Below, in pieces: positions 43,523-52,180 of a stretch of DNA of 64,000 nt. Source of the stretch: Scalindua sp964437425. GTDB taxonomy: Bacteria > Planctomycetota > Brocadiia > Brocadiales > Scalinduaceae. The position numbers and the translations under genes were made by a program. The DNA lies in NCBI GenBank assembly GCA_964437425.1, contig CAYTGO010000007.1, forward strand, positions 6,373 to 70,372. The letters run 5' to 3'. Numbering within the stretch: the stretch's first letter is position 1; each line of letters begins with the position of its first letter. The notes under the pieces are model-generated. The model had not been told where the DNA came from and ran no database searches. It worked only from the letters and a program-made list of their open reading frames with translations.

Positions 43523-43990
43523 CTATTTTATTTCATCAAACAGATTAACCATTTCCAGTGCGGTAAGTGCGGACTCCGCACCTTTGTTACCAACCCTGGC
43601 TCCAGCCCTATCTATAGCCTGTTCCAATGTCTCTGTTGTAATAACACCATAAATTGTTGGTATGCCTGTTTGAAGCCCTACTTCAGAAATTCCCTTTGCG
43701 GATTCACTGGAGACATAATCAAAATGGGGAGTTTCACCACGTATTACCGCCCCGAGGCAAATTATACCGTCATACTTAGCATTTTTGGCTAATCTCATAG
43801 CCGTAATAGGAAGCTCACATGCACCCGGAACCCAAAACACATCGATATCATCTTCCTTCGTGCCATGTCTAATCAGGCAGTCCTGAGCACCTTCCAATAA
43901 TCTATTTGTAATAAAACTATTAAATCTGCTAATTACTATTCCGAAGGTCTTATTCTCACCTGTAAGGTTACCTTCAAATGATTTTCCCAT
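43523..43990 (-). CDS. ribH: 6,7-dimethyl-8-ribityllumazine synthase
   Basis: Penultimate enzyme of riboflavin synthesis, condensing the pyrimidine diamine with dihydroxybutanone phosphate; 155 aa. Key motifs are GIVISRFNSFIT, VPGACELP, CLGAVIRGETPHFDYV (catalytic His) and NKGAESALTALEMV. Length is normal for an icosahedral lumazine synthase. It is followed by the NusB-PHP gene; ribH-nusB linkage is common in bacteria. Confidence 0.97.
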   Translation of the reverse strand: MGKSFEGNLTGENKTFGIVISRFNSFITNRLLEGAQDCLIRHGTKEDDIDVFWVPGACELPITAMRLAKNAKYDGIICLGAVIRGETPHFDYVSSESAKGISEVGLQTGIPTIYGVITTETLEQAIDRAGARVGNKGAESALTALEMVNLFDEIK

Positions 43991-44209
43991 GGGATTGTCT
44001 CCTAATTAAGAGAAAGAGTGACAAGGCTTTAGAGCCAATGGTATCAAAAACGAATTACCCTTGCAAGGCTTTTCTGATCTCCCTCTGGAGTGCGATAAAC
44101 ATCTATAATTATATTGAATCTTGTAATTTAAACTTCATCTTAGTATTATAATCACCCGTCTATTAGAGTAACTTTCTACAAATCACGGTGTACAGGACTA
44201 CTTTTAAAA

Positions 44210-45562
44210 ATGCCAGAACCAACGGAAGAAGAAAAACTTAAAGAAAAAAGATTGCCCATAAGTGAACATCTTGAAGAGCTGAGATCGAGGATCATAAAGT
44301 CGATCATCATCGTTATTGGATTATTTTTTATCAACTGGTTCTTTAAGTCAAGAATTCTTGACATCATCAAGAAACCTCATAGCATCACTATGAAAAATCT
44401 GGGGCTGTCACAATCGCTTCAGGTGCTGAGTTATCAGGAAGGATTTTATGCTTATATAAAACTGTGCTTAATAACCTCTGTTTTTATGGCGTACCCTGTA
44501 ATCTTGTTTCAAGTCTGGAGATTTGTAGAAGCAGGTTTATTCAAAAAAGAGCGCAGGTACGTAAAAACTTTTGCTCCTATTTCATACATTGCATTCGTGA
44601 CAGGCGTATTATTCGGGTATTATTTCTTAATACCCTACGGCCTCCAATTCCTGATAAAAATATTGGGAGGAGGCGTACAGCCAATGATAACAATGAGCCA
44701 GTACATCTCATTGGTCACGATGCTGACACTCGCACTCGGAATTGTTTTTCAGCTTCCACTTGTAATGTTGTTTATTTCAAAAATCGGAATGCTTAAGGCA
44801 GAAGATTTCATTAAATGGCGTTTGTATGCAATCCTTATTATATTTATCCTCGCTGCAGTAATAACACCACCAGATCCATTTACACAGGTCATGACTGCAT
44901 TGCCCATGATAATTCTCTACGAAGTAGGAATTCTTGCTATTAGACCTTCAAAGAAAGCTGTTCAGCGATTTGGTATTTTATTAGCCCTCGGCATCTTGCT
45001 AGTATATGTTATTTTTCTAGTCTTCACACTTCCGACGAAAGCGAATTTTCTGGAATCTACAGGTAGTGTTAAAATACTACCACATGCCAACATGAATTGG
45101 CAGACGTTATCATCAGAAACCAAAATCCACAACGGTGCCACACTGAAGACAGAAAAGGACAGCAAAGCATCCTTCCTCCTCAAAGATGGTACTTATGTCA
45201 TGATGGATGTTAATACCAAGGTTAGGTTTGTGAAGAGCAGGAATCTCGACCTTATAGAGGGACAAATACTCATAGCTATAAAGGCAAATGACAATCCATT
45301 TATGATAGCAGCCAAAGAAAACGTTGTAACTTCAAATAATAGTACTATTAACATTAAGACATCAAAGTACACGGTCTTTGTTACTGTAACAAAAGGAGAA
45401 GCTACCGTTCTTGCAAATGGTCTAGAGAAGAAAATATTTGAAGGAAGGCAATTAAGATTTGCGACAGGAGGTAAACCGGCAAATATAAATGATATTTTAG
45501 AATGGGCTAAAGAAATGCAAAAGAAGTTGAAGGAACAAAACAAACGAAATATAAGCCTGTAA
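44210..45562 (+). CDS. tatC: TatC fused to an extra membrane helix and a FecR-like domain
   Basis: A 450-residue protein. Residues 15-245 are a complete TatC (LEELRSRIIKS at the N-terminus, KKERRYVK with the conserved Glu, GVLFGYYFLIPYGLQFL, ITPPDPFTQV). It binds twin-arginine signal peptides. TatC normally ends after its sixth helix; here a seventh follows (GILLALGILLVYVIFLVFTLP), then a FecR-like beta domain at about 284-430 (GSVKILPHANMNWQTL, FLLKDGTYVMMDVNTKVRF, LIEGQILIAI), which topology places outside the membrane. FecR domains are signalling modules. The gene is alone on the plus strand, without tatA/B beside it. Confidence 0.92.
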   Translation: MPEPTEEEKLKEKRLPISEHLEELRSRIIKSIIIVIGLFFINWFFKSRILDIIKKPHSITMKNLGLSQSLQVLSYQEGFYAYIKLCLITSVFMAYPVILFQVWRFVEAGLFKKERRYVKTFAPISYIAFVTGVLFGYYFLIPYGLQFLIKILGGGVQPMITMSQYISLVTMLTLALGIVFQLPLVMLFISKIGMLKAEDFIKWRLYAILIIFILAAVITPPDPFTQVMTALPMIILYEVGILAIRPSKKAVQRFGILLALGILLVYVIFLVFTLPTKANFLESTGSVKILPHANMNWQTLSSETKIHNGATLKTEKDSKASFLLKDGTYVMMDVNTKVRFVKSRNLDLIEGQILIAIKANDNPFMIAAKENVVTSNNSTINIKTSKYTVFVTVTKGEATVLANGLEKKIFEGRQLRFATGGKPANINDILEWAKEMQKKLKEQNKRNISL

Positions 45563-45658
45563 AAGACCAGAATGATATCTGGTAGAATGGTTTGTGAAAT
45601 GGACCTAACAGGAAGGTTACTGTTTACATAATCTACAAATATACTACAAGAATAAAAA

Positions 45659-46111
45659 CTAATTATTCTCGTTCTTACTTTCGAACTTAAGCACTACTTC
45701 TTCCTGTTCGATTGTCTCTATTGAACCAGGCCTTTTCGTTCTCACTTCTTCTATTGCATCTGCGGCACTGTGCCCTTTACTAACAAGATAACAGGCCAGT
45801 ATAGTCCCCGTCCTCCCAATACCTGCATCACAGTGAACAACAAGCTTTTTCCCTTCAGAGCGTGCATTCTTTGCAAATGCCACAAAATCTTCAACCTGTT
45901 CCATTGTTGGTGGCTGAAAATCTCTAACCGGAATATGCTTTACACTGAAACCAAATTCCTCTATCAATATCTCGCTGAGAGGGTACTCCGTGAGTGAAAC
46001 TATCGCCTCTAGACCATTTTCTTTAAGAAATTCAAAATCATACACAGAAGATTCTGGTTTGGCCATACCAGCTATTTCATCTTCTATTAACCAGCTAAAG
46101 TTCCTAATCAC
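45659..46111 (-). CDS. Dual-specificity-type protein phosphatase
   Basis: A 150-residue cysteine phosphatase. The signature HCDAGIGRTGT gives C94 as nucleophile and R100 as phosphate-binding arginine, with D64 (PVRDFQPP) as probable general acid. The layout matches prokaryotic MKP/PTP-like proteins (WLIEDEIAGMAKPESSVYDFEFLKENG). It lies 27 bases after rplQ on the same strand and may be cotranscribed with the alpha operon, which is unusual. Confidence 0.88.
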   Translation of the reverse strand: MIRNFSWLIEDEIAGMAKPESSVYDFEFLKENGLEAIVSLTEYPLSEILIEEFGFSVKHIPVRDFQPPTMEQVEDFVAFAKNARSEGKKLVVHCDAGIGRTGTILACYLVSKGHSAADAIEEVRTKRPGSIETIEQEEVVLKFESKNENN

Positions 46112-46138
46112 TTTTATAGCAATAAATTAGGTTAAAGG

Positions 46139-46702
46139 CTATTCCTTCTCTTCCGCCACTGATACCTTAGGCGCTATCTCTTTTTCCTCTTCCACTTCCC
46201 CTATTAATTCAAAAATGACCCTGCTGGCATTGTCTCCCAGACGATTTCCTACCAAGCGAAGCTTTCGTTCATAACCTTCCATTTTGTACTCTAGTTCCGG
46301 TACATCTCCAACACTGCTACCGGACAAAACACCCAACCTACTCCCTGAAAGCGTAAGTATTCTGGTATAGCCCCCGTTACGCTCCAAATATCTTTCAGCA
46401 ATTCCACCGGATTCTCTCCAATCGCCCTCGCCGAATAGTTTTCTCACTACTTCCTTATTGTTTAGCTTTGACAGAACCTGCCGATAATAGTGAATATAAG
46501 CAAGCTTATCTGTCTCTTTCTTTATAATGCCTTTTTTCGCCGTTGTAATTAACTTCTCCACGAACGGACGAATATATTTAGCCTTCTCCTTAGTCGTAAT
46601 AATCCTGCCATAAGTGAAAAGGCTATTGGCCATATTGGCTCGCAACGCTTTTCTATGACTGGATGTTCTGCCTAAATGTTTTTCTCTTTTCCTATGCCTC
46701 AT
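46139..46702 (-). CDS. rplQ: 50S ribosomal protein L17
   Basis: L17, 187 aa, carrying the conserved start RHRKREKHLGRTSSHRKALRANM and a RVIFELIG end to the core. The core is about 120 residues; a long insertion (about residues 105-155, YTRILTLSGSRLGVLSG) and an acidic C-terminal tail (EEEKEIAPKVSVAEEKE) make it longer than usual. Its ATG lies inside the last codons of rpoA (11-base overlap). Confidence 0.96.
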   Translation of the reverse strand: MRHRKREKHLGRTSSHRKALRANMANSLFTYGRIITTKEKAKYIRPFVEKLITTAKKGIIKKETDKLAYIHYYRQVLSKLNNKEVVRKLFGEGDWRESGGIAERYLERNGGYTRILTLSGSRLGVLSGSSVGDVPELEYKMEGYERKLRLVGNRLGDNASRVIFELIGEVEEEKEIAPKVSVAEEKE

Positions 46703-47723
46703 GCGACAATTCCTTTCCTGCTCGATTTACATCTCCAGGTTCCTTAAATGACAAACCCAACTGGTTAAGCTTTTTCTTAATTTCCACTAGCGTTGTTTTT
46801 CCAAAATTTTTCAATTCCAACAACTCATCTTCTTCTTTTGTAATAAGCTCGTTAACAGTCTTTATATTAGCATACTCTAAGCAGTTTGAAGCCCTGACAG
46901 ACAAATCCAGCTCGGCAACAGACACTACTGCTTTTTTCTTTACTTCATCTTCAGAATCATCCTCTTGCTCATCCACTTGCTCTATCTGCTTTTCACCAGC
47001 ATTTGGTAGCTCTCTACCCAACTCAAAGTAATGCACAAATGGATTTAAGTGTTTCCTGAAAACCTTTGATGCTTCTGTAAGTGCCATCTCAGGTGAAATA
47101 ATACCATTTGTCCAGATTTCAATAATCAATTTATCATAATTTGTTCTTCTGCCTACTCGAGTTTCTTCTACTCGTATCTTGGTTTTACGAACGGGAGAAA
47201 ATATTGCGTCAATAGGAATCACCCCAACTTCAGAACCTCCGACTCCATTCTCCTCTGCTGTTTTATAGCCTCTTCCCTTTTTAACTTCCATTTCAACATT
47301 AAAATCTACATTATCTGAAATAGTAGCTATGTGAAGATCTTTATTAATAACATCCACACCATCATCAGTAATGATATCTGCTGCTGTTACTACGCCTTTT
47401 TTCTTCGTTTCTATCCTTATTTTCCTAGGCTTATCGGTATGTAATTGTACAACTAGATTCTTAATATTAAGAATAATATCAATTGTATCTTCTACCACAT
47501 TAGGAATAGTACTGAACTCATGCTCAACACCATCAATTTTGGCCGATGTCACGGCGCTTCCTTCTATCGATGAAAGCAAGATTCTCCTCAAACCATTTCC
47601 AATAGTTATTCCAAAACCTCGCTCAAAAGGCTCAGCAATGAACTTTCCATAAAAGTCAGTATATGTTTCCTTTTCTGCACTGACTCTATTTGGCAGCTCA
47701 AACTCCCTCCATCTGATACGCAT
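46692..47723 (-). CDS. rpoA: RNA polymerase alpha subunit
   Basis: A 343-residue alpha subunit. The N-terminal assembly domain includes FAEPFERGFGITIGNGLRRILLSSIEG-type sequence and the C-terminal domain has the helix-hairpin-helix (LDLSVRASNCLEYANIKTV, LLELKNFGKTTLVEIKKKL) that contacts UP elements and activators. An acidic linker (EQVDEQEDDSEDEVKKK) joins them. It follows rpsD after 185 bases, a larger gap than elsewhere in the cluster. Confidence 0.98.
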   Translation of the reverse strand: MRIRWREFELPNRVSAEKETYTDFYGKFIAEPFERGFGITIGNGLRRILLSSIEGSAVTSAKIDGVEHEFSTIPNVVEDTIDIILNIKNLVVQLHTDKPRKIRIETKKKGVVTAADIITDDGVDVINKDLHIATISDNVDFNVEMEVKKGRGYKTAEENGVGGSEVGVIPIDAIFSPVRKTKIRVEETRVGRRTNYDKLIIEIWTNGIISPEMALTEASKVFRKHLNPFVHYFELGRELPNAGEKQIEQVDEQEDDSEDEVKKKAVVSVAELDLSVRASNCLEYANIKTVNELITKEEDELLELKNFGKTTLVEIKKKLNQLGLSFKEPGDVNRAGKELSHEA

Positions 47724-47908
47724 ACACGCTCCTCCTTCCTACCATTAAATCCCTCTGAATATAGCCTCCCGCAGAAGACCTTTTATTTTAATTAGATTGA
47801 ACCATCATGAGTCTAAAAAAGCCTTTGTTTGGGCAATACACTCAAGGTAGGATTTCATAAATTAAATGTCTACTATACAACTTTATTAATATAAAATAAC
47901 TGTTTAGT

Positions 47909-48538
47909 TTATTTCGAGCAAAGCTCAATGACAAGCTGTTCCTGTATATCTACTGAAACTTCGTCCCTATTAGGAAGCTGCAGAATACGGCCATCTAAAT
48001 CACCATCTCCCCGTTCTAGCCAAGATGGCTGCTTGCGATCCTTATTTGATTCTACATTCATTTTTATCATATTTATACCATCTTCCTTGTCTACAGGTTT
48101 AATTACGTCCCCCTGTTTAACTAAGAAAGAAGGAATGTCTACCTTTTTACCGTTTACTGTTATGTGGCCGTGATTGATGATCTGCCTAGAGTGGCTTCGG
48201 GAATGTCCATATCCAATATGGCACAAAACATTATCAAGCCTTCTTTCCAGCAATATAAGTAAATTTTCCCCTGTATTACCTTCTTTTCTTTCAGCTTTAT
48301 GATAATATTTAATAAACTGCCTTTCAAAAACACCATAAAATCTCTTCAGTTTCTGTTTTTCCCTGAAATGTATTCCATATGAAGACAATTTCCTCACCCT
48401 TTTTGACGTTCTGCCGCCAGGAACACCTCTTCTTTTCGCTATACTGCATTTTGCAGTTTCGCAGCGGTATCCTTTAAGATACAGTTTCACGCCTTCTCTT
48501 CTACACAATCTACATTTAGGGTCTACATGTCTTGCCAT
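47909..48538 (-). CDS. rpsD: 30S ribosomal protein S4
   Basis: A 209-residue 16S assembly protein and, in many bacteria, alpha-operon repressor. It has a four-cysteine zinc knuckle near the N-terminus (CRLC, then CETAKC), i.e. the C+ form, and an S4 domain (RLDNVLCHIGYGHSRSHSRQIINHGHITVNGKKVDIP). It is 78 bases after rpsK. Confidence 0.97.
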   Translation of the reverse strand: MARHVDPKCRLCRREGVKLYLKGYRCETAKCSIAKRRGVPGGRTSKRVRKLSSYGIHFREKQKLKRFYGVFERQFIKYYHKAERKEGNTGENLLILLERRLDNVLCHIGYGHSRSHSRQIINHGHITVNGKKVDIPSFLVKQGDVIKPVDKEDGINMIKMNVESNKDRKQPSWLERGDGDLDGRILQLPNRDEVSVDIQEQLVIELCSK

Positions 48539-48616
48539 CTTCTTCCCTTTTCATAAATCAAAATTTATACTAAATTATTATTTCCTACTCTTCTTATTTC
48601 AAAAGAAGAAATACAA

Positions 48617-48991
48617 CTAAACTCTTCTCTTTTTTCTTGGACGGCAGCCGTTATGAGGCAAAGGTGTAACATCCTCTATCGCTCTAACAACAAGGCCTGC
48701 TTCCTGCAGAGCTGTAATAGCCGATTCTCTTCCTGGACCAGGCCCCTTTACTCTAACTTCAACCTCTCTAACTCCAAATCTTTTTCGAGCTCTCTCTGCA
48801 ACATTTCTTGCAGCCCTTTGCGCCGCAAAGGGTGTACTCTTCCTTGATCCTTTGAAGCCAACTGTCCCTGCGCTAGCCCAGCATAATGTTTCGCCATAGA
48901 TATCAGCTACCGTAATATATGTATTATTAAAAGTTGCTTTAACATGCACAACGGCTTTCGCAACACTACGCTTCTCTTTCTTTTTACCCAT
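48617..48991 (-). CDS. rpsK: 30S ribosomal protein S11
   Basis: A 124-residue platform protein. Conserved sequence includes HVKATFNNTYITVADIYG, TVGFKGSRKSTPFAAQRAA and the end DVTPLPHNGCRPRKKRRV. In most bacteria it directly follows rpsM; here a methyltransferase gene intervenes. Confidence 0.97.
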   Translation of the reverse strand: MGKKKEKRSVAKAVVHVKATFNNTYITVADIYGETLCWASAGTVGFKGSRKSTPFAAQRAARNVAERARKRFGVREVEVRVKGPGPGRESAITALQEAGLVVRAIEDVTPLPHNGCRPRKKRRV

Positions 48992-49041
48992 TTAAATTAT
49001 CCTATCTTTTTCAAAAGTGAAGTCTGTTTTTCCTAATAAAG

Positions 49042-49878
49042 CTAACAAGCACAGGCCTGATCATCATTTAATGGCTGTTCACAGAAATAGTCTTGTAAGC
49101 TGAAGTCAGTATTAAATGTATTGTTTAGTTGGTGATATCCCTCTAAACTCCTTTTACTCGTATTCTTAGTCTTCCTTGCTGATATCAAAATATTCTTTGG
49201 AGTCAATTTCGGAGGTACTATTTCTAAAAGCTCAACATAATATCCATTTCCCAAAAGAAATTGTGATCTCAATGCGTCTGTCAATATATCCGCAAGTTTA
49301 CTTCTTAGTAAACCAAATTGAGTTACTGTCGTCAGAGGGTGTTGATCTTTAATCTGAGAGCGCAATTGCCCCTGACAACACGGAACCACCATAATATACC
49401 TGGCCCCTATCTGAATACCCTTTGCGATCGCTTCATCAGTGGCCGTATTACATGCATGTAGTGCAATAACCACGTCTATTTTTTTATCTGTATCGAAATC
49501 TATAGTTCTTCCATGTTTAAAGACCATATTTTCATAACGCAAGTCGTCCCTGATCTTCTCACATCTACTTATTAGTTCGTCGTTGGTATCTACACCGAAG
49601 AAAAATGGCTTTGTATTAAACTCTTTTTCAAAAATGTAACTTAAGACAAATGAAAGATATGATTTGCCACATGAACATTCAAGAAAAACAATTTCTTCTT
49701 TTTTATTATATTTATTTAGAACCTTTAATATTTGTTCGCAAAAGCCGGCAATCTCATTAATCTTCTTGTTCATATCTTTCTTTAACAACCCATTGCTGTG
49801 TCTAAATCCAAGTGGGTTTGATATGCCATCCTCTTCCTCTAGTAGATTAATTATTTCAGCTTTATTGATAATTTTCAT
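49042..49878 (-). CDS. Class I SAM-dependent methyltransferase inside the ribosomal cluster
   Basis: A 278-residue protein with a Rossmann-like core: motif-I-type strand and loop IVFLECSCGKSYLSFVLSYIF (glycine-poor, cysteine-containing), GVDTNDELISRC as the acidic motif II, IDVVIALHACNTATDEAI and VVPCCQGQL. This pattern is that of the Methyltransf_32 group (GSTCD-like). It sits between rpsM and rpsK on the same strand, 23 and 50 bases away, so it is coexpressed with ribosomal proteins. A ribosomal or RNA substrate is plausible but not shown. Confidence 0.78.
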   Translation of the reverse strand: MKIINKAEIINLLEEEDGISNPLGFRHSNGLLKKDMNKKINEIAGFCEQILKVLNKYNKKEEIVFLECSCGKSYLSFVLSYIFEKEFNTKPFFFGVDTNDELISRCEKIRDDLRYENMVFKHGRTIDFDTDKKIDVVIALHACNTATDEAIAKGIQIGARYIMVVPCCQGQLRSQIKDQHPLTTVTQFGLLRSKLADILTDALRSQFLLGNGYYVELLEIVPPKLTPKNILISARKTKNTSKRSLEGYHQLNNTFNTDFSLQDYFCEQPLNDDQACAC

Positions 49879-49901
49879 TGCCTTTGATGAAGGTTAGATC
49901 A

Positions 49902-50288
49902 TTACCCTTTCATTTCCTTTATACCCTTCTTCACAGATACCGTTCTCTTCTTCCCCTTACGTGTACGTGCATTGGTTTTAGTTCTCTGCCCCCTCGCCGG
50001 CAGTCCCAATCTATGACGCAATCCCCTGTAACACCCTATATTCTTTAGTCTTGTTATGTTCTGTGATTCCTGTCTTCTCAGATTACCTTCAATAACAAAG
50101 TTTTTATCCAAGTACACACCCAGAGCACTCATATCATCTTCTGAAACGTCCTTTGCTCGAACATTTTCGTCCATTCCAAGAGCTTTTAATGCTTTTTGTG
50201 ATAGGTGCTTGCTTATCCCATAAATGTAAGTTAATGAAATAACAATCCTTTTTTCTCCAGGAATATCAACTCCTGCAATTCTTGGCAT
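49902..50288 (-). CDS. rpsM: 30S ribosomal protein S13
   Basis: A 128-residue head protein contacting the 50S subunit and tRNA. It starts PRIAGVDIPGEKRIVISLTYIYGI and has the conserved GCYRGLRHRLGLPARGQRTKTNARTRKG end, a typical bacterial S13. It follows rpmJ by 66 bases. Confidence 0.97.
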   Translation of the reverse strand: MPRIAGVDIPGEKRIVISLTYIYGISKHLSQKALKALGMDENVRAKDVSEDDMSALGVYLDKNFVIEGNLRRQESQNITRLKNIGCYRGLRHRLGLPARGQRTKTNARTRKGKKRTVSVKKGIKEMKG

Positions 50289-50354
50289 TTAATGTAATCC
50301 TTTCAAAATATAATAAATCTTCTTTAGACCATGTAAGGAATTCAGTGTTGTAGC

Positions 50355-50471
50355 TTATTTTCCTTGTCTCTGCTTATGTCTTGGGTTAGTACAAATTACA
50401 CGCACAACTCTTTTACGCCTTATCACCTTACAATTTTCACATATCCTTTTTACAGATGTCCTAACTTTCAT
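50355..50471 (-). CDS. rpmJ: 50S ribosomal protein L36
   Basis: A 38-residue protein beginning MKVRTSVKRICENCK. C11, C14, C27 and H32 form the zinc site, so it is the C+ form. It lies between infA (12 bases) and rpsM in the usual order. Confidence 0.95.
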   Translation of the reverse strand: MKVRTSVKRICENCKVIRRKRVVRVICTNPRHKQRQGK

Positions 50472-50483
50472 GATTTTTCCTTT

Positions 50484-50702
50484 TTAGCCCTGACGGTAAA
50501 TAATTCTTCCTTTACTAAGATCATATGGTGACATTTCTATAGTAACTTTATCACCTGGAAGAATGCGAATAAAATGCATTCTCATTTTCCCTGACACATG
50601 TGCAAGTACTTCATGACCATTTTCCAATCCAACACGAAACTTGGCATTAGGCAATGCCTCCTTTACAACTGCTTCAACTCTTATAGGTTCTTCTTTGGCC
50701 AT
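50484..50702 (-). CDS. infA: Translation initiation factor IF-1
   Basis: A 72-residue S1-like OB-fold factor that blocks the A site during initiation. It begins AKEEPIRVEAVVKEALPNAKFRV and includes GKMRMHFIRILPGDKV and SPYDLSKGRIIYR, the standard family sequence. It sits in its common place between map and rpmJ. Confidence 0.97.
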   Translation of the reverse strand: MAKEEPIRVEAVVKEALPNAKFRVGLENGHEVLAHVSGKMRMHFIRILPGDKVTIEMSPYDLSKGRIIYRQG

Positions 50703-50749
50703 AAGTTAACTTTAGCATGCACTTTTTGTAAAAGCAAGATACTCTTCCA

Positions 50750-51502
50750 CTAAATAGTAAGTATTTCAGCTCCGTTTTCAGCAACCACAACTGTATGCTC
50801 GAAATGCGCTGAAAGTTTTCTGTCTTTTGTTACAACAGTCCACTTATTTTTCAGAACTTCAGTATCATATTTACCGACACAGATCATTGGCTCTATTGCT
50901 AATGCCATTCCCTGTAATAAAATTTCGTCTGCCTTTAATAATTCTTTGCTGACAAAGTTAGGAATCTGTGGATCCTCGTGCATCTGCCTACCAATGCCAT
51001 GACCCGTGTAATCCCGTATTACAGAAAACCCTTTACCTTCAACATACTCTTGTATCGATCTTGAAACGTCTGACAACTTGTTATTCGCACATGCTTTTTC
51101 GATAGCCTTATTTAGTGATTCATCACATACTTGCAATAAGGACTCTGCTTCTTCCGAAATCTCTCCAATAGGAATAGTTATCGCAGCGTCGGCGACATAT
51201 TTATTAAATTCTACTCCTATGTCAACACTCAATATATCTCCATTACAGAGTTTTCTCTGATCCGGAATCCCATGAACTATTTCTTCGTTAATAGACGCAC
51301 AAATACTTTTTGGATAGCCCCTGTAACCTTTGAATACCGGTATGCCACCCTTCTGTAATACATATTCCTCTAATTTCGTATTTAAATCTTCTGTTGAAAC
51401 ACCTTCATTTGCAATTTCTTTCGCCATCGCAAGTGCATCCGCAACAATTCTCCCTGCCTTACGCATTATTTCTATTTCACGCTCAGACTTACGCACTATC
51501 AC
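50750..51502 (-). CDS. map: Methionine aminopeptidase type I
   Basis: Removes the N-terminal methionine of new proteins; 250 aa. Metal ligands are in place: D in LSVDIG, D in YVADAAITI, H in TGHGIGRQMHEDP, E in ALAIEPM and E in HFEHTVVV. No N-terminal extension. The start codon appears to be GTG, seven bases after adk ends. Confidence 0.96.
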   Translation of the reverse strand: MIVRKSEREIEIMRKAGRIVADALAMAKEIANEGVSTEDLNTKLEEYVLQKGGIPVFKGYRGYPKSICASINEEIVHGIPDQRKLCNGDILSVDIGVEFNKYVADAAITIPIGEISEEAESLLQVCDESLNKAIEKACANNKLSDVSRSIQEYVEGKGFSVIRDYTGHGIGRQMHEDPQIPNFVSKELLKADEILLQGMALAIEPMICVGKYDTEVLKNKWTVVTKDRKLSAHFEHTVVVAENGAEILTI

Positions 51503-51508
51503 AACGCA

Positions 51509-52180
51509 CTACTCCACATCCCTTTTTTCACCAGACATGGATTGTAATCCAGCCAGAATATTTTTCTGGATTTCTTTTTTGTCTCCATTGCAGTCTACTT
51601 CTACCAATATACCTTTTTTATTATAGTAATCAATTAGCGTTTCTGTCTGTTCTCTATATACTTTTAATCGTACTTTTATTGTTTCAGGATAGTCATCTTT
51701 ACGCTGAAATAGTTTAGAACCACATTTGTCACACACATTCTCCTTTAGAGGAGAGCTAAATATCTCATGATAGTGCGCCCCACATGATTTGCAAAGTCGC
51801 CTACCCGAAATACGTGTAACTATAACTTCTTCAGATGCTGTAAAACTAAAAACTCTGTCTAGCTTTTTTCCTACCCTTTCCAGAGTACTATCAAGTACTT
51901 TTGCCTGGGATAGGTTTCTTGGAAATCCATCTAAAATAAATCCCTTTTCACACTCTACTGAATTTATCTTATCCGCGACAATATTGACTATTAACTCATC
52001 CGGAACAAGTAAGCCGTTCTCAATATATTCCCTTGCTTTCAGTCCTATCTCTGTTTTAGCATCGACAGCAGCCCTCAAAAGATCACCAGATGAAATATGG
52101 CTTATATTTTCCTCTAAACCAATTCCTTCTGCCTGAGTACCTTTACCCACACCAGGAGGGCCATGGAATACAAGTCTCAA
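51509..52180 (-). CDS. adk: Adenylate kinase with zinc-binding lid
   Basis: Interconverts ATP + AMP and 2 ADP; 223 aa. It has the P-loop GPPGVGKGTQ, the AMP site (GFPRNLSQA) and a four-cysteine lid (C130, C133, C150, C153). It overlaps secY by four bases, the usual secY-adk coupling. Confidence 0.97.
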   Translation of the reverse strand: MRLVFHGPPGVGKGTQAEGIGLEENISHISSGDLLRAAVDAKTEIGLKAREYIENGLLVPDELIVNIVADKINSVECEKGFILDGFPRNLSQAKVLDSTLERVGKKLDRVFSFTASEEVIVTRISGRRLCKSCGAHYHEIFSSPLKENVCDKCGSKLFQRKDDYPETIKVRLKVYREQTETLIDYYNKKGILVEVDCNGDKKEIQKNILAGLQSMSGEKRDVE

